From NCBI RefSeq assembly GCF_001429625.1, contig NZ_LMSU01000001.1, positions 315,498 through 379,497 of the forward strand: a stretch of DNA of 64,000 nucleotides. The letters are read 5' to 3'. The stretch is from Nocardioides sp. Soil805 (GTDB lineage Bacteria; Actinomycetota; Actinomycetes; Propionibacteriales; Nocardioidaceae). The notes below the pieces were generated by a model. That model did not search any database. It was not told the origin of the DNA and worked only from the letters and a program-made list of their open reading frames with translations. Position 1 is the first letter of the stretch. Each line of letters opens with the position of its first letter. Of this stretch, positions 16,862 through 25,950 are shown one piece after another. Made by a program: the position numbers and the translations under genes.

Positions 16862-17554
16862 TTACTGGACCGCGGGCCTCGGACCGAGGACCGCGGACCC
16901 GACACGCACGTGTGTCGCGCCGTGGGCGATCGCCTGCTCGAGGTCTCCGCTCATCCCGGCCGACAGGGTCGTCGCCCCGGGGTGGCTGGTGAGGAGGTCG
17001 GCGTGGATCGCGGCCAGGCGGGCGAAGGCGGCGTCGGGGTCCTGCCCGAGGGGCGCCACCGCCATCAGGCCGCGCAGGCGCAGGTGCTCGGTCGCCGCCA
17101 CCGCGTCGGCGAGCTCGGCGAGGCCGGCCGGGTCCGCGCCGGCGCGGTGCCCGGAACCCGGCGGGTCCAGGCTCACCTGGAGCAGCACGTCGACGACGCG
17201 CTCCCCCGCCCCCCGCGCCAGCGGCGCGACCAGCTTGCGGCGGTCGACGGACTCGACGACGTCGGCGTACGCCGCGACAGCGGACGCCTTGTTGCTCTGC
17301 AGGGCCCCGATGAAGTGCCACCGAAGGCCGAGGTCGACGCACTCGGCGGCCTTCTCGGACGCCTCCTGGTGACGGTTCTCCCCCACGTCGGTGACCCCGA
17401 GGTCGGCGAGCACCCGGACGTCGGAGGCCGGGAAGAACTTGGTCACCACGACGAGCGACACCTCGTCCGGCCCGCGACCTGCGGCAGCGCACGCGTCCGC
17501 CATGCGACGGCGTACGACGGCGAGGCGGGCCGCGACGTCCTCGGCGCGGCTCAC
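16862..17554 (-). CDS. yggS: YggS/PLPBP pyridoxal-phosphate homeostasis protein
   Basis: A 230-residue PLP-binding TIM-barrel protein of the YggS (Rv2148c) family, which buffers vitamin B6 and amino-acid pools without known catalysis. The PLP lysine is in [42 protein letters not shown] and [11 protein letters not shown] follow in order, and [28 protein letters not shown] binds the phosphate. The GTG start at 17554 overlaps the pgeF stop as GTGA. The last codons, for the tail after VLGPRP, are written by a GC palindrome just before the stop. Confidence 0.92.
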   Translation of the reverse strand: MSRAEDVAARLAVVRRRMADACAAAGRGPDEVSLVVVTKFFPASDVRVLADLGVTDVGENRHQEASEKAAECVDLGLRWHFIGALQSNKASAVAAYADVVESVDRRKLVAPLARGAGERVVDVLLQVSLDPPGSGHRAGADPAGLAELADAVAATEHLRLRGLMAVAPLGQDPDAAFARLAAIHADLLTSHPGATTLSAGMSGDLEQAIAHGATHVRVGSAVLGPRPAVQ

Positions 17555-18240
17555 GAGAGCCACACCAGGCCGGCGAAGCGTCCCGCCGCGGCGCCGTCGC
17601 GGCGGTAGGAGTGCAGGCCGCGCTCCTCGAGCGTGCAGCCCGCGACGTCGACCACCTCGACGCCCTCCCGCTCCAGCTGCGCGCGCACGCCGGCGCCGAT
17701 GTCGAGCGCGGGCGTCCCCCAGGACGTCTCGGCGTACGCCTCGGGCACGACCTCGCAGACCTCGGCCCGCATCTGCTCGGGCACCTCGTAGCAGGAGCCG
17801 CACACGTGCGGTCCCAGCCACGCGACGAGGTCCGTGGCCCCCTGGGCGCGCATCACCTCGACGGTGCGGGTGGCGATGTCGAGGACCATCCCCGGGCGGC
17901 CCGAGTGGACGGCGCCCACCACGCCGGCCTCGGCGTCGGCGAGCACGACCGGCACGCAGTCGGCGACCCGGACCATCAGCCCCAGGCCACGCGTCGTGGT
18001 GACCAGCGCGTCGCCGTCGGGCACCGCGCCGAGCGGCATCGGGGCGTCCACCACCAGCACCTCGTCGCCGTGCACCTGCGAGAGGCGGGCGAGCGGTACG
18101 CCGACGGTGTCCTCGACCCGCGCGAGCAGCTCGGGGAAGTCCTCCCGGAGCCCCTGGAGGTCGAGGGAGGAATCAGTGAAGGCGACGTCCACCCGGAGCC
18201 GGGAGACGTCGCCCTCACGGGAGTCGCGGAAAGCGAACAC
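17551..18240 (-). CDS. pgeF: PgeF (YfiH) laccase-domain peptidoglycan-editing protein
   Basis: A 229-residue protein of the YfiH/DUF152 'polyphenol oxidase' family. E. coli PgeF corrects peptidoglycan precursors with wrong first residues, which fits its place directly after ftsZ. The metal ligands are visible: His in LSQVHGDEV, Cys in RVADCVPVVL and His in GAVHSGRPG. The usual HAGWRG is HSGRPG here, a variation in the loop but not in the ligand. PHVCGSCYEV is also conserved. The start is GTG at 18240, three bases from the ftsZ stop. Confidence 0.9.
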   Translation of the reverse strand: MFAFRDSREGDVSRLRVDVAFTDSSLDLQGLREDFPELLARVEDTVGVPLARLSQVHGDEVLVVDAPMPLGAVPDGDALVTTTRGLGLMVRVADCVPVVLADAEAGVVGAVHSGRPGMVLDIATRTVEVMRAQGATDLVAWLGPHVCGSCYEVPEQMRAEVCEVVPEAYAETSWGTPALDIGAGVRAQLEREGVEVVDVAGCTLEERGLHSYRRDGAAAGRFAGLVWLS

Positions 18241-18243
18241 GTG

Positions 18244-19476
18244 CTACTTCAGGAAGTCCGGGACGTCGAGGTCGTCGTCGTCGAACTGCACGGGACGGCT
18301 CGGGCGGCTCGGCTCCTGGCGCGCGGGGGCCGACTGCTGGGACGGCTGCTGCGCGGGCGGCGCGGACTGCTGGGTCGGCTGGGCCGCGGGCCGGGAGGGC
18401 TCGAAGCTCGTCGGCGCCGGCGTCGCGGGCCGCTGGGAGGCGACCTGCTGGGCGGCGGCCCGGGTCTCGGCCTGGGTCTGCACCGGGGCCTGGGGTCGCA
18501 GCACGTTGCCCTCGGAGCGACGCTTCGGCATCCCGCCGTCGAACCCGGCGGCGATCACCGTCACCCGCACCTCGTCGCCGAGGGCGTCGTCGATGGTCGC
18601 ACCGAAGATGATGTTGGCCTCGGCGTGCGCCGACTGCGACACCAGCGCCGCGGCCTCGTTGATCTCGAAGAGACCGAGGTCGGAGCCGCCGGCGATGGAG
18701 AGCAGCACGCCGTGCGCGCCCTCGATGCTCGCCTCGAGCAGCGGGGAGGAGACGGCCATCTCGGCTGCCTGGACCGCGCGGTCGTCGCCACGGGCCGAGC
18801 CGATGCCCATGAGGGCCGAGCCGGCGTTGGCCATGACGGACTTGACGTCGGCGAAGTCGAGGTTGATCAGGCCCGGGGTGGTGATCAGGTCGGTGATGCC
18901 CGAGACACCCTGGAGCAGCACCTGGTCGGCCTGCTTGAAGGCGTCGAGGATCGACACGTTGCGGTCGGTGATCGACAGCAGCCGGTCGTTGGGGATCACG
19001 ATGAGGGTGTCGACCTCCTCGCGGAGCTGGCTGATGCCCTCCTCCGCGGAGTTGGCGCGACGACGGCCCTCGAAGGCGAAGGGGCGGGTGACCACACCGA
19101 TGGTCAGGGCGCCCAGCGAGCGCGCGATGCGGGCCACGACGGGCGCGCCGCCCGTGCCGGTGCCGCCGCCCTCGCCGGCCGTCACGAACACCATGTCGGC
19201 GCCCTTGATGACCTCTTCGATGTCGTCGGCGTGGTCCTCGGCGGCCTTGGCGCCCACGTCGGGGTTGGCGCCGGCACCGAGGCCGCGGGTGAGCTCGCGA
19301 CCGATGTCGAGCTTGACGTCGGCGTCACTCATCAGGAGGGCCTGGGCGTCGGTGTTGATCGCGATGAACTCGACACCCTTGAGGCCGACCTCGATCATCC
19401 GGTTGACGGCGTTGACGCCGCCTCCACCGATACCCACGACCTTGATGATCGCCAGGTAGTTCTGTGCTGCTGCCAC
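18244..19476 (-). CDS. ftsZ: Cell division GTPase FtsZ
   Basis: This 410-residue tubulin homologue forms the Z-ring. The N-terminal [17 protein letters not shown] nucleotide strand, the tubulin signature GGGTGTG (residues 104-110) and the T7 synergy loop around [11 protein letters not shown] are all present. A Gln/Pro/Ala-rich linker (about residues 315-395) leads to the conserved C-terminal peptide [10 protein letters not shown] that binds SepF and other partners. The start is GTG at 19476 with GAGAGG ten bases upstream. A 343-bp leader separates it from ftsQ, unlike the tight spacing elsewhere in the cluster, so it probably has its own promoter. Confidence 0.97.
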   Translation of the reverse strand: MAAAQNYLAIIKVVGIGGGGVNAVNRMIEVGLKGVEFIAINTDAQALLMSDADVKLDIGRELTRGLGAGANPDVGAKAAEDHADDIEEVIKGADMVFVTAGEGGGTGTGGAPVVARIARSLGALTIGVVTRPFAFEGRRRANSAEEGISQLREEVDTLIVIPNDRLLSITDRNVSILDAFKQADQVLLQGVSGITDLITTPGLINLDFADVKSVMANAGSALMGIGSARGDDRAVQAAEMAVSSPLLEASIEGAHGVLLSIAGGSDLGLFEINEAAALVSQSAHAEANIIFGATIDDALGDEVRVTVIAAGFDGGMPKRRSEGNVLRPQAPVQTQAETRAAAQQVASQRPATPAPTSFEPSRPAAQPTQQSAPPAQQPSQQSAPARQEPSRPSRPVQFDDDDLDVPDFLK

Positions 19477-19527
19477 GGCTGCAGGCCTCTCTCGGGTCTG
19501 GTCCGGCCGGGTGCCGGATCGAAGTCT

Positions 19528-19566
19528 GGGTTGTCGTGCTGCGTTGTCGTGCTGGGTTGTCGTGCT
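19528..19566 (-). repeat. Three tandem 13-bp repeats in the ftsZ leader
   Basis: On the minus strand AGCACGACAACCC occurs at 19554-19566, with one change (AGCACGACAACGC) at 19541-19553, and again at 19528-19540, ending about 50 bp before the ftsZ start. The 13-bp period and position between a promoter-like patch and the ribosome site suggest protein or RNA-level regulation. Confidence 0.8.
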
Positions 19567-19605
19567 GGTCGACCGTGGTGCCCTCGGAAACCCGGAACTC
19601 TAACC

Positions 19606-19633
19606 GTGAACCTGAGGGTTATAGTTATGTCAA
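19606..19633 (-). promoter_or_regulatory. Candidate ftsZ promoter region
   Basis: On the minus strand a perfect TTGACA (19628-19633) is followed by TATAAC and, 25 nt on, TAGAGT. The spacing between TTGACA and either hexamer is not standard, so which pair is used is unclear. The AT-rich island in a GC-rich region and the distance of about 130 nt to ftsZ support promoter function. Confidence 0.45.
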
Positions 19634-19819
19634 CCTCGCGTTGCAGAAGACCATAGGCAGGGCGCAAGGACGGATGTCGCCGACACGCCCACGCCACTGC
19701 GAATTTCCGCGTCCCCGATCGAGTCGGGTCGTGGGCACCGCCTGGACGAGCCGGACCGGCCGGACGAGTCGGACCGAGCGGTCCGGGCGCGCCGGCCCGA
19801 AGGGCGAGGCGGGGCGGCC

Positions 19820-20584
19820 TCAGCTGGGCCGGGTGATCGGGCTCTCGGGGACGCTGACGTCGTACACCTGGGCGCGCTGCGCGGCCAGCAGCTGCGGCAG
19901 CACCCGTGCCTTGAGCTCGGACTGCTCCGCGCTCCCCCACAGCACCTGGCGCCCGTCGCGGAGCACCAGCGTGATCTGGTCGATCGTCTGGACCTCGACG
20001 TGGTCGACCCGCGCCGCGAGCTCCGCGGGGAGGACGGCGACGACACCCGCGGCCTCCGCGAGCGCGTCCGCGCCGGTGGACGTGGTGGGTCGCACCCGGG
20101 GCAGACCCTTGGGCGCGGTCCGGTAGTCGCGGAACACGACCCCGTCGGCGTCGAGCCCGCGCAGCTGGCCGCCGAGCTCGACGACCGCGACGGCGGTGCG
20201 TTCGGTGACGTCGATGGAGACCCCGTCGGGCCACGACCGCGTGACGTCGACGTCCGAGACCTCGGCCAGGGCCGCGACCCGGCGCGAGATCGCCTCGAGG
20301 TCGACGAGCGCGAGCTGCTCGCCCATCGGCACGTCGGCGACCGCGCGGATCCGGTCCGGTCCGAGCAGCCGGTTGCCCTCGACGTCCACCTTGGAGACGG
20401 ACAGGACGGCGGAGAAGAAGACCAGCCAGATCGACGTGACCACCAGCGCGAGCACCACGAACGCGGCGACGAGGACCCGCCAGTGCATCCAGCGACGCGC
20501 CCGCTGCCGCCGGGCGAAGCGCTGCCGGTCGCGCTGCTCGCGGCGCTCCTCGTCGGTGGGCCGGGTGCTGGTCGCGCTAGCCAT
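19820..20584 (-). CDS. ftsQ: Cell division protein FtsQ
   Basis: A 254-residue bitopic divisome protein that links early and late division proteins. A basic cytoplasmic N-terminus (RRQRARRWMHWR) is followed by one transmembrane helix (about residues 36-60), then the POTRA domain beginning VSKVDVEGNRLLGPDRIRAV, and the beta domain. I chose the ATG at 20584; a GTG two codons earlier (20590) is possible. Either overlaps the murC stop, keeping ftsQ coupled to murC. Confidence 0.92.
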   Translation of the reverse strand: MASATSTRPTDEERREQRDRQRFARRQRARRWMHWRVLVAAFVVLALVVTSIWLVFFSAVLSVSKVDVEGNRLLGPDRIRAVADVPMGEQLALVDLEAISRRVAALAEVSDVDVTRSWPDGVSIDVTERTAVAVVELGGQLRGLDADGVVFRDYRTAPKGLPRVRPTTSTGADALAEAAGVVAVLPAELAARVDHVEVQTIDQITLVLRDGRQVLWGSAEQSELKARVLPQLLAAQRAQVYDVSVPESPITRPS

Positions 20585-21995
20585 GGTCACGCCGCAGCAG
20601 GTCGAGGACCCGGGGCCCGAGCTCGGTGATGCTCCCGGCGCCGAGGGTCAGCACGAGGTCCCCGGGGCGGGCCCGGGCGGCCAGCGCCGCCGGCACGGCG
20701 TCGAAGTCGCGCTCGAACACGACGTGCTGGGCGTCGAGGGGCACGGCGTCGGCGACCAGCGCCCCGGTGACCGCCGGGTCGGCGTCCTCGCGGGCGAGGT
20801 AGACGTCGAGGACGACCACCTCGTCGGCCGCGCCGAGCGCGACCCCCATCTGGGTGCCGAAGATCCGGGTCCGGGAGACCAGGTGCGGCTGGAAGGCCAC
20901 CACCAGCCGACCGTCACCGACCACGGCACGGGCGGCCTGGAGGTCCCCGGCGATCTCGACCGGGTGGTGGGCGTAGGAGTCGTAGACGCGTACGCCGGCC
21001 TCCTCGCCCTTCAGCTCCATCCGCCGACCGGTGCCGGTGAAGCCGGCCAGCCCGGAGAGCAGCCGGGGCGCGTCGTACCCCAGGCGCAGCCCGACGGCCA
21101 GCGCGGCCAGCGCGTCGAGCAGGTAGTGGCGACCGGGGATGGCCAGCACCAGGTCGCCGACGACGACGCCGTCGCGCAGCACGCGGCCGCGGGAGGTCGA
21201 GCCCTCGAAGGCCAGGTCGACGAGGCGCAGGTCGCACGTCTCCCCCTCGCCCACGGTGACGACCTCGAGGCCGTGCGAGCGGGCGTACGTCGCCAGGGCG
21301 GCGGCGCCGGGGTCGTCGCCGACCACGACGAGGAAGCCGTCGCGGTCGATGGTGTCGGCGAACTCCTCGAAGGCGGCGTGGTAGGCCTCCTCGGTGCCCC
21401 AGTTGTCGAGGTGGTCGGCCTCGACGTTGGTCACGATGGCGGCGTGGGGCCGGTAGACCAGGAAGGCGCCGTCGCTCTCGTCGGCCTCGGCCACGAAGAG
21501 GTCGTCGGTGCCGGCGTCGGCGTTGCGACCGGTCGCGGTGAGCACACCGCCCACGGCGTACGTCGGGTCGGCACCCGCCGCGACCAGCGCACTGGTGAGC
21601 AGGCCGGTGGTCGTGGTCTTGCCGTGCGTGCCCGCGACCGCCAGCACACGGTGGCCGGCCATCACGGCGGCAAGGCCGGCCGAGCGCGGGAGCACGCGCA
21701 GTCCCCGGCGGCGGGCCGCGAGCACCTCCGGGTTGTCCTCGCGGGCGGCGGTGGTGACCACCACCGTGTCGGCGTCCGCGAGGTGCTCGGCCGCGTAGCC
21801 GAGGTGGCAGGTGACGCCGACCTCGCGCAGCGCCGGCAGGAAGGGGGTGTCCTGGTCGTCGCTGCCGCTCACCGGCACGCCCTGCAGGGCCATGATCCGG
21901 GCGATCGCGGACAGGCCGGCTCCCCCGATCCCGGTGAAGTGGACCCTCCCCAGCGCCTGGGCCGGGAGCAGCACGTCGGGGACGGGCACCCTCAT
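20577..21995 (-). CDS. murC: UDP-N-acetylmuramate--L-alanine ligase
   Basis: A 472-residue Mur ligase that adds the first residue of the stem peptide to UDP-MurNAc using ATP. The UDP-binding VHFTGIGGAGLSAIARIM is followed by the ATPase loop VAGTHGKTTTTGLLTSAL, EADESDGAF and VTNVEADHLDNWG, with the C-terminal DSYAHHPVEI block near residue 345. The ATG overlaps the murG stop as ATGA. Confidence 0.96.
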   Translation of the reverse strand: MRVPVPDVLLPAQALGRVHFTGIGGAGLSAIARIMALQGVPVSGSDDQDTPFLPALREVGVTCHLGYAAEHLADADTVVVTTAAREDNPEVLAARRRGLRVLPRSAGLAAVMAGHRVLAVAGTHGKTTTTGLLTSALVAAGADPTYAVGGVLTATGRNADAGTDDLFVAEADESDGAFLVYRPHAAIVTNVEADHLDNWGTEEAYHAAFEEFADTIDRDGFLVVVGDDPGAAALATYARSHGLEVVTVGEGETCDLRLVDLAFEGSTSRGRVLRDGVVVGDLVLAIPGRHYLLDALAALAVGLRLGYDAPRLLSGLAGFTGTGRRMELKGEEAGVRVYDSYAHHPVEIAGDLQAARAVVGDGRLVVAFQPHLVSRTRIFGTQMGVALGAADEVVVLDVYLAREDADPAVTGALVADAVPLDAQHVVFERDFDAVPAALAARARPGDLVLTLGAGSITELGPRVLDLLRRDHG

Positions 21996-23062
21996 CGGGC
22001 GACCTCGAGGACGATGCGCGCCAGCGCCTCGTCGGCGTCGCGGGGCACGAGCGCGGCCGCCGCCGCACCCATGCGGGCGAGGCGGTCGGGATCACCCATC
22101 AGCGTCGGGATCGTGGCCCGGACCCACTCGGGGGTCAGCGCGTCGTTGCCGACCATCAGCGCTCCCCCGGCGTCCACGACGGTGCGGGCGTTGAGGGTCT
22201 GCTCGCCGTTGCCGATGGGCAGCGGGACGAAGACGGCCGGCAGGCCGACCGCGGCCGCCTCGGTGAGGCTGGACGCACCGGAGCGGCAGACCACCAGGTC
22301 GGCGGCGGCGTACGCGAGGTCCATGCGGTCGACGAAGTCGAGCACCTTGTAGGGGACGTCGGTGGGCACGGGGTCGGCCTCGCCCTTCGGTCCGACGACG
22401 TGCAGGACCTGCACCCCGGCGGCGGCGAGCGCCTCGGCGGCCGCGGAGACGGACTGGTTGATCTGGCGCGCGCCCTGGGAGCCGCCGGTGACCAGCAGCG
22501 TGGGCCGGTCGGCGTCGAGGCCGAAGAACCGTCGCGCCCCGTCCCGGGCAGCGGCCCGGTCGAGCGTGGAGATCATCCGGCGGATGGGGAGGCCGACGTA
22601 CTCGGCCTTCGGCAGCGGCGTCCCGTTGAAGCTCACCGCGACGCGCTCGGCGAGCCGGGCCCCGAGCTTGTTGGCCAGGCCGGGCAGGGCGTTCTGCTCG
22701 TGCACGACCACCGGCACCCCACGCCGCCGCGCGGCGAGGTAGGCGGGCACCGAGACGTAGCCGCCGTAGCCGACCACCACGTCGGGCTGCACGGTGTCGA
22801 AGACCTCGAGCGTGCGGCGTACGGCGTCGCGCAGCCGCAGCGGCACCCGCAGGAGCTCTCCGGAGGGCTTGCGGGGCAGCGGCACCGGCGGCACCAGGTG
22901 CAGCGGGTAGCCCGCCCGCGGGACCACGGTGTTCTCCAGCCCGCGGGGGGTGCCGAGGCAGTGGACCTCGACGGTCGGGTCGAGCCGCCGCAGGGCGTCG
23001 GCGGTGGCGATCAGGGGCGAGGTGTGGCCGGCGGTGCCACCGCCGGCGAGGAGTACGCGCAT
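21992..23062 (-). CDS. murG: MurG N-acetylglucosaminyltransferase
   Basis: This 356-residue GT28 enzyme transfers GlcNAc from UDP-GlcNAc to lipid I, making lipid II at the inner membrane face. N-terminal LLAGGGTAGHTSPLIATADAL and the second Gly-rich VTGGSQGARQINQSV loop bind donor and phosphate; VVCRSGASSLTEAAAVGLPAVFVPLP is the conserved C-terminal donor site. The ATG is at 23062, 27 bp from the ftsW stop. Confidence 0.96.
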   Translation of the reverse strand: MRVLLAGGGTAGHTSPLIATADALRRLDPTVEVHCLGTPRGLENTVVPRAGYPLHLVPPVPLPRKPSGELLRVPLRLRDAVRRTLEVFDTVQPDVVVGYGGYVSVPAYLAARRRGVPVVVHEQNALPGLANKLGARLAERVAVSFNGTPLPKAEYVGLPIRRMISTLDRAAARDGARRFFGLDADRPTLLVTGGSQGARQINQSVSAAAEALAAAGVQVLHVVGPKGEADPVPTDVPYKVLDFVDRMDLAYAAADLVVCRSGASSLTEAAAVGLPAVFVPLPIGNGEQTLNARTVVDAGGALMVGNDALTPEWVRATIPTLMGDPDRLARMGAAAAALVPRDADEALARIVLEVAR

Positions 23063-23089
23063 CAGGACAAACCTATCGCCGGTGCCGGG

Positions 23090-24388
23090 TCAGCGCGCGG
23101 CCGGAGCCGACAGCCCCGCCGACCGGTTGCGACGGCGCGCGGCCAGGGCCGCGGCGGCCTCCGGCTCGCGCCGCGCGAAGCCCACGAGCAGGCCCAGGGC
23201 GACCAGCGACGGCAGCAGCGCCGACCCGCCGTACGACACCAGCGGGAGGGGGATGCCGATGACCGGCATGACGGCCAGGACCATGCCCACGTTGATGATC
23301 ATCTGGCCGAGCAGCCACACCACGATGCCGAAGGACATGTAGCGCACGAACGGCTCGGCGGTGCGCGAGGCGATCCGGATCGCGGCGAAGGCGATCGTGA
23401 AGAACAGGCCGATGACGAGCAGGGTGCCGACCAGCCCGAGCTCCTCGCCGAGCACGGCGAAGATGAAGTCGTTGTGGGCCTCGGGCAGGCCGCCCCACTT
23501 CTGCGTGGAGGCGCCGATGCCCTGGCCGAACCACCCACCCGTGGAGAGCGCGTAGAGGCCGTGGGCGGGCTGCCAGCCCGTGTCGAGGTAGTCCTTGAAC
23601 GGGTCGGAGAAGTTGGTGATCCGCTGGAGCCGCTCGGTGTCCATGGCGGCCAGGAAGATCACCGCGACCCCGATGATCGAGATGCTCAGCACGAAGAAGC
23701 GCGGCGGGGCACCCACCACCCAGAGCATCCCCAGCAGGATCGCGAAGAGCACCAGGGCGGTGCCGAGGTCGCGGCCCAGGATGACCAGCCCGGTGGCCAT
23801 CAGCATGCCGGGCACGACCGGGATCATGATCTCGTGCACCCGGCCGAGCCGGCGCTCCTTGCGGGCGTAGATGTTGGCCGCCCACAGCACCAGGCCGAGC
23901 TTGGCGACCTCGGAGGGCTGGATGGCCAGCGGCCCGACGGCCAGCCAGTTCTGGTTGCCGTTGCGCTCGACGCCGAGGAAGGCGGTCAGCAGCAGCAGCG
24001 AGAGGGAGACGATGTACGCCGGCCACGCCATGCGGCGGATCCACCGCGGCGACATCCGCGACGCGATGAAGGCGCACGGCAGTCCCAGCAGCACCCACAT
24101 CAGCTGGCGCTTGACGATCGCGTAGGAGTCGCCGGTGGTCTTGTAGGCGTCGACGCTGGACGAGCTCAGCACCATCATCAGGCCGATGGTGAGCAGGAGG
24201 GTGGAGGCGCCGAGCAGCAGGTAGTACGACGAGAGGGGGCGGTCGAGCGCGTCACGCAGGCTGCGGAAGCCACGCACGCCGGGCAGCGCGTGCGGGGCAC
24301 GGAGGCGGGGCAGGCCGCGCGCGGAACCCCTCGGGGCCGCCTCGCCCGGGCTCGCCGCGGGCGCCGCGTCCGGGGACAGGGTGGTCAT
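23090..24388 (-). CDS. ftsW: FtsW, SEDS-family peptidoglycan polymerase
   Basis: A 432-residue polytopic membrane protein with about ten helices. SEDS proteins polymerise glycan strands from lipid II and work with a class B PBP, here FtsI. Diagnostic stretches are GNQNWLAVGPLAIQPSEVAKL, VILGRDLGTALVLFAI and the C-terminal IGIPLPLVSYGGSALLPSLVALGLL. The ATG at 24388 starts a 45-residue Pro/Ala-rich cytoplasmic leader; much longer open sequence upstream is a murD shadow. Confidence 0.95.
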   Translation of the reverse strand: MTTLSPDAAPAASPGEAAPRGSARGLPRLRAPHALPGVRGFRSLRDALDRPLSSYYLLLGASTLLLTIGLMMVLSSSSVDAYKTTGDSYAIVKRQLMWVLLGLPCAFIASRMSPRWIRRMAWPAYIVSLSLLLLTAFLGVERNGNQNWLAVGPLAIQPSEVAKLGLVLWAANIYARKERRLGRVHEIMIPVVPGMLMATGLVILGRDLGTALVLFAILLGMLWVVGAPPRFFVLSISIIGVAVIFLAAMDTERLQRITNFSDPFKDYLDTGWQPAHGLYALSTGGWFGQGIGASTQKWGGLPEAHNDFIFAVLGEELGLVGTLLVIGLFFTIAFAAIRIASRTAEPFVRYMSFGIVVWLLGQMIINVGMVLAVMPVIGIPLPLVSYGGSALLPSLVALGLLVGFARREPEAAAALAARRRNRSAGLSAPAAR

Positions 24389-24410
24389 CGCGGCGGTCCC
24401 TCCCCCCGGC

Positions 24411-25883
24411 TCAGCTGCCGGGTCCCTCGATCCGGCGGTGGACCGCGGCGGCGAAGGCGTCACCACGGGCGCCGTAGTTGGCGAACATGTCCATGGAGGC
24501 ACATCCCGGCGCCAGCAGCACGGTGTCGCCCTCGCGGGCGAGCCGGGCAGCCGCGTCGACGACGCGCTCCATCGGGTCCCCAGTCTCCCCGTCGCCGATC
24601 TCGATGACGGGAACATCGGGCGCGTGTCGCGAAAGGGCGTCGGCGACGACGTGCCGATCGGCGCCGAGGAGCACGACACCCCGGAGCCGGCCCCGGACGG
24701 CCTGCACGAGGTCGTCGAAGCGGGCCCCCTTGGCCAGCCCGCCGGCGATCCACACGACCGGGTCGTAGGCCTGGAGGGACGACTGGGCGGCGTGCGGGTT
24801 GGTGGCCTTGGAGTCGTCGATCCAGGTGACTCCCCCGTGCTCGGCGACGTGGGCGATGCGGTGCCCGTCGGGGCGGAAGGCCCGCAGCCCGTCGCGCACC
24901 GCCTCCTGCGAGACGCCGTGCGAGCGGGCCAGCGCGGCGGCCGCCAGGGCGTTGGCCACGAAGTGGGGTGCCGGGGACGCCAGGTCGCCGATGGTGCAGA
25001 GCTCGGCGGCACTCGTCGCGCGCTCCTCGATGAAGGCGCGGTCGGCGAGGATGTCCTCGACCACGCCCACCATGCCGACCGACGGCATCCCGAGGGTGAA
25101 GCCGACGGCCCGCGCCCCCTCGACCACGTCGGCCGCCGCGACCAGGCGCTCGGTCTCGGGATCCGCCACGTTGTAGACGCACGCGCGGCTGACCCGCTCG
25201 AAGACCCGGCCCTTGTCGGCGGCGTAGTCGCCCATGCCGCCGGGGTACCAGTCGAGGTGGTCGGGCGCCACGTTGAGCACGGCGGCGGCCTCCGCGGCCA
25301 TCGAGTGCGTGTAGTGGAGCTGGAAGCTGGACAGCTCGACGGCGAGGACGTCGTACGGCTCGGGGTCCATGACCGCCTCGACGATCGGGCGCCCGACGTT
25401 GCCGACGCAGGCGCTGCGCAGGCCGGCGGCGCGCAGGATCGAGTCGAGCATCTGCACGGTGGTGGTCTTGCCGTTGGTGCCGGTCACCGCGAGCCAGGGC
25501 GTCGCGCGCCCGGCGTCGTCGGTGTCGCGCAGCCGCCAGGCGAGCTCGACCTCGCCCCACACGGGTACGCCGCGGGCGGCGGCCTGGGCGAGCAGCGGCG
25601 CGTCGGGGCGCCACCCGGGCGAGGTGACGAGCACGTCGACGTCGTCGGGCAGCGTCGCCGTGGCGCCGGGCTCGAGGCGGATGTGCCCGCCGAGGCTCTC
25701 GAGGAGCGTGGCCTTCTCGGCCTTCTCGTCGCTGGTGGCCTCGTCGAGGGCGGTCACGTCGGCGCCGAGGAAGAGCAGGTTGTCGGCGGCGGCGAAGCCT
25801 GAGACGCCGAAGCCGGCGACGACGGCGCGCACGCCGTCCCAGGAGTCGCGACGGCCGAGGCGGGCGGGGTCGGGGTGGTTCAT
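24411..25883 (-). CDS. murD: UDP-N-acetylmuramoylalanine--D-glutamate ligase
   Basis: A 490-residue Mur ligase that adds D-Glu to UDP-MurNAc-L-Ala. The N-terminal Rossmann loop VVAGFGVSGFAAADNLLFLG, the ATP loop LAVTGTNGKTTTVQML, the carbamyl-Lys region NVAPDHLDWYPGG, and the C-terminal WIDDSKATNPHAAQSSL and LLAPGCASMDMFANY blocks are present. The protein is slightly longer than average because of a 15-residue N-terminal extension. Confidence 0.96.
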   Translation of the reverse strand: MNHPDPARLGRRDSWDGVRAVVAGFGVSGFAAADNLLFLGADVTALDEATSDEKAEKATLLESLGGHIRLEPGATATLPDDVDVLVTSPGWRPDAPLLAQAAARGVPVWGEVELAWRLRDTDDAGRATPWLAVTGTNGKTTTVQMLDSILRAAGLRSACVGNVGRPIVEAVMDPEPYDVLAVELSSFQLHYTHSMAAEAAAVLNVAPDHLDWYPGGMGDYAADKGRVFERVSRACVYNVADPETERLVAAADVVEGARAVGFTLGMPSVGMVGVVEDILADRAFIEERATSAAELCTIGDLASPAPHFVANALAAAALARSHGVSQEAVRDGLRAFRPDGHRIAHVAEHGGVTWIDDSKATNPHAAQSSLQAYDPVVWIAGGLAKGARFDDLVQAVRGRLRGVVLLGADRHVVADALSRHAPDVPVIEIGDGETGDPMERVVDAAARLAREGDTVLLAPGCASMDMFANYGARGDAFAAAVHRRIEGPGS

Positions 25884-25950
25884 CGGGGTCCCCGGGGCGT
25901 CGTGCGTCGGAGGAGCGCAGCGGAGGAGACGGAGGACGTCATGGGGTGCT

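Larger units (their letters stand above)
19477..19819 (-). other. Long ftsQ-ftsZ intergenic region
   Basis: This 343-bp gap is non-coding. From the ftsQ side it holds about 150 bp of GC-rich sequence with GGACCG/CGGTCC words, then an unusually AT-rich patch (19605-19640) containing TTGACA and TATAAC, then three 13-bp tandem repeats (19528-19566) and the ftsZ ribosome site. Confidence 0.7.
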
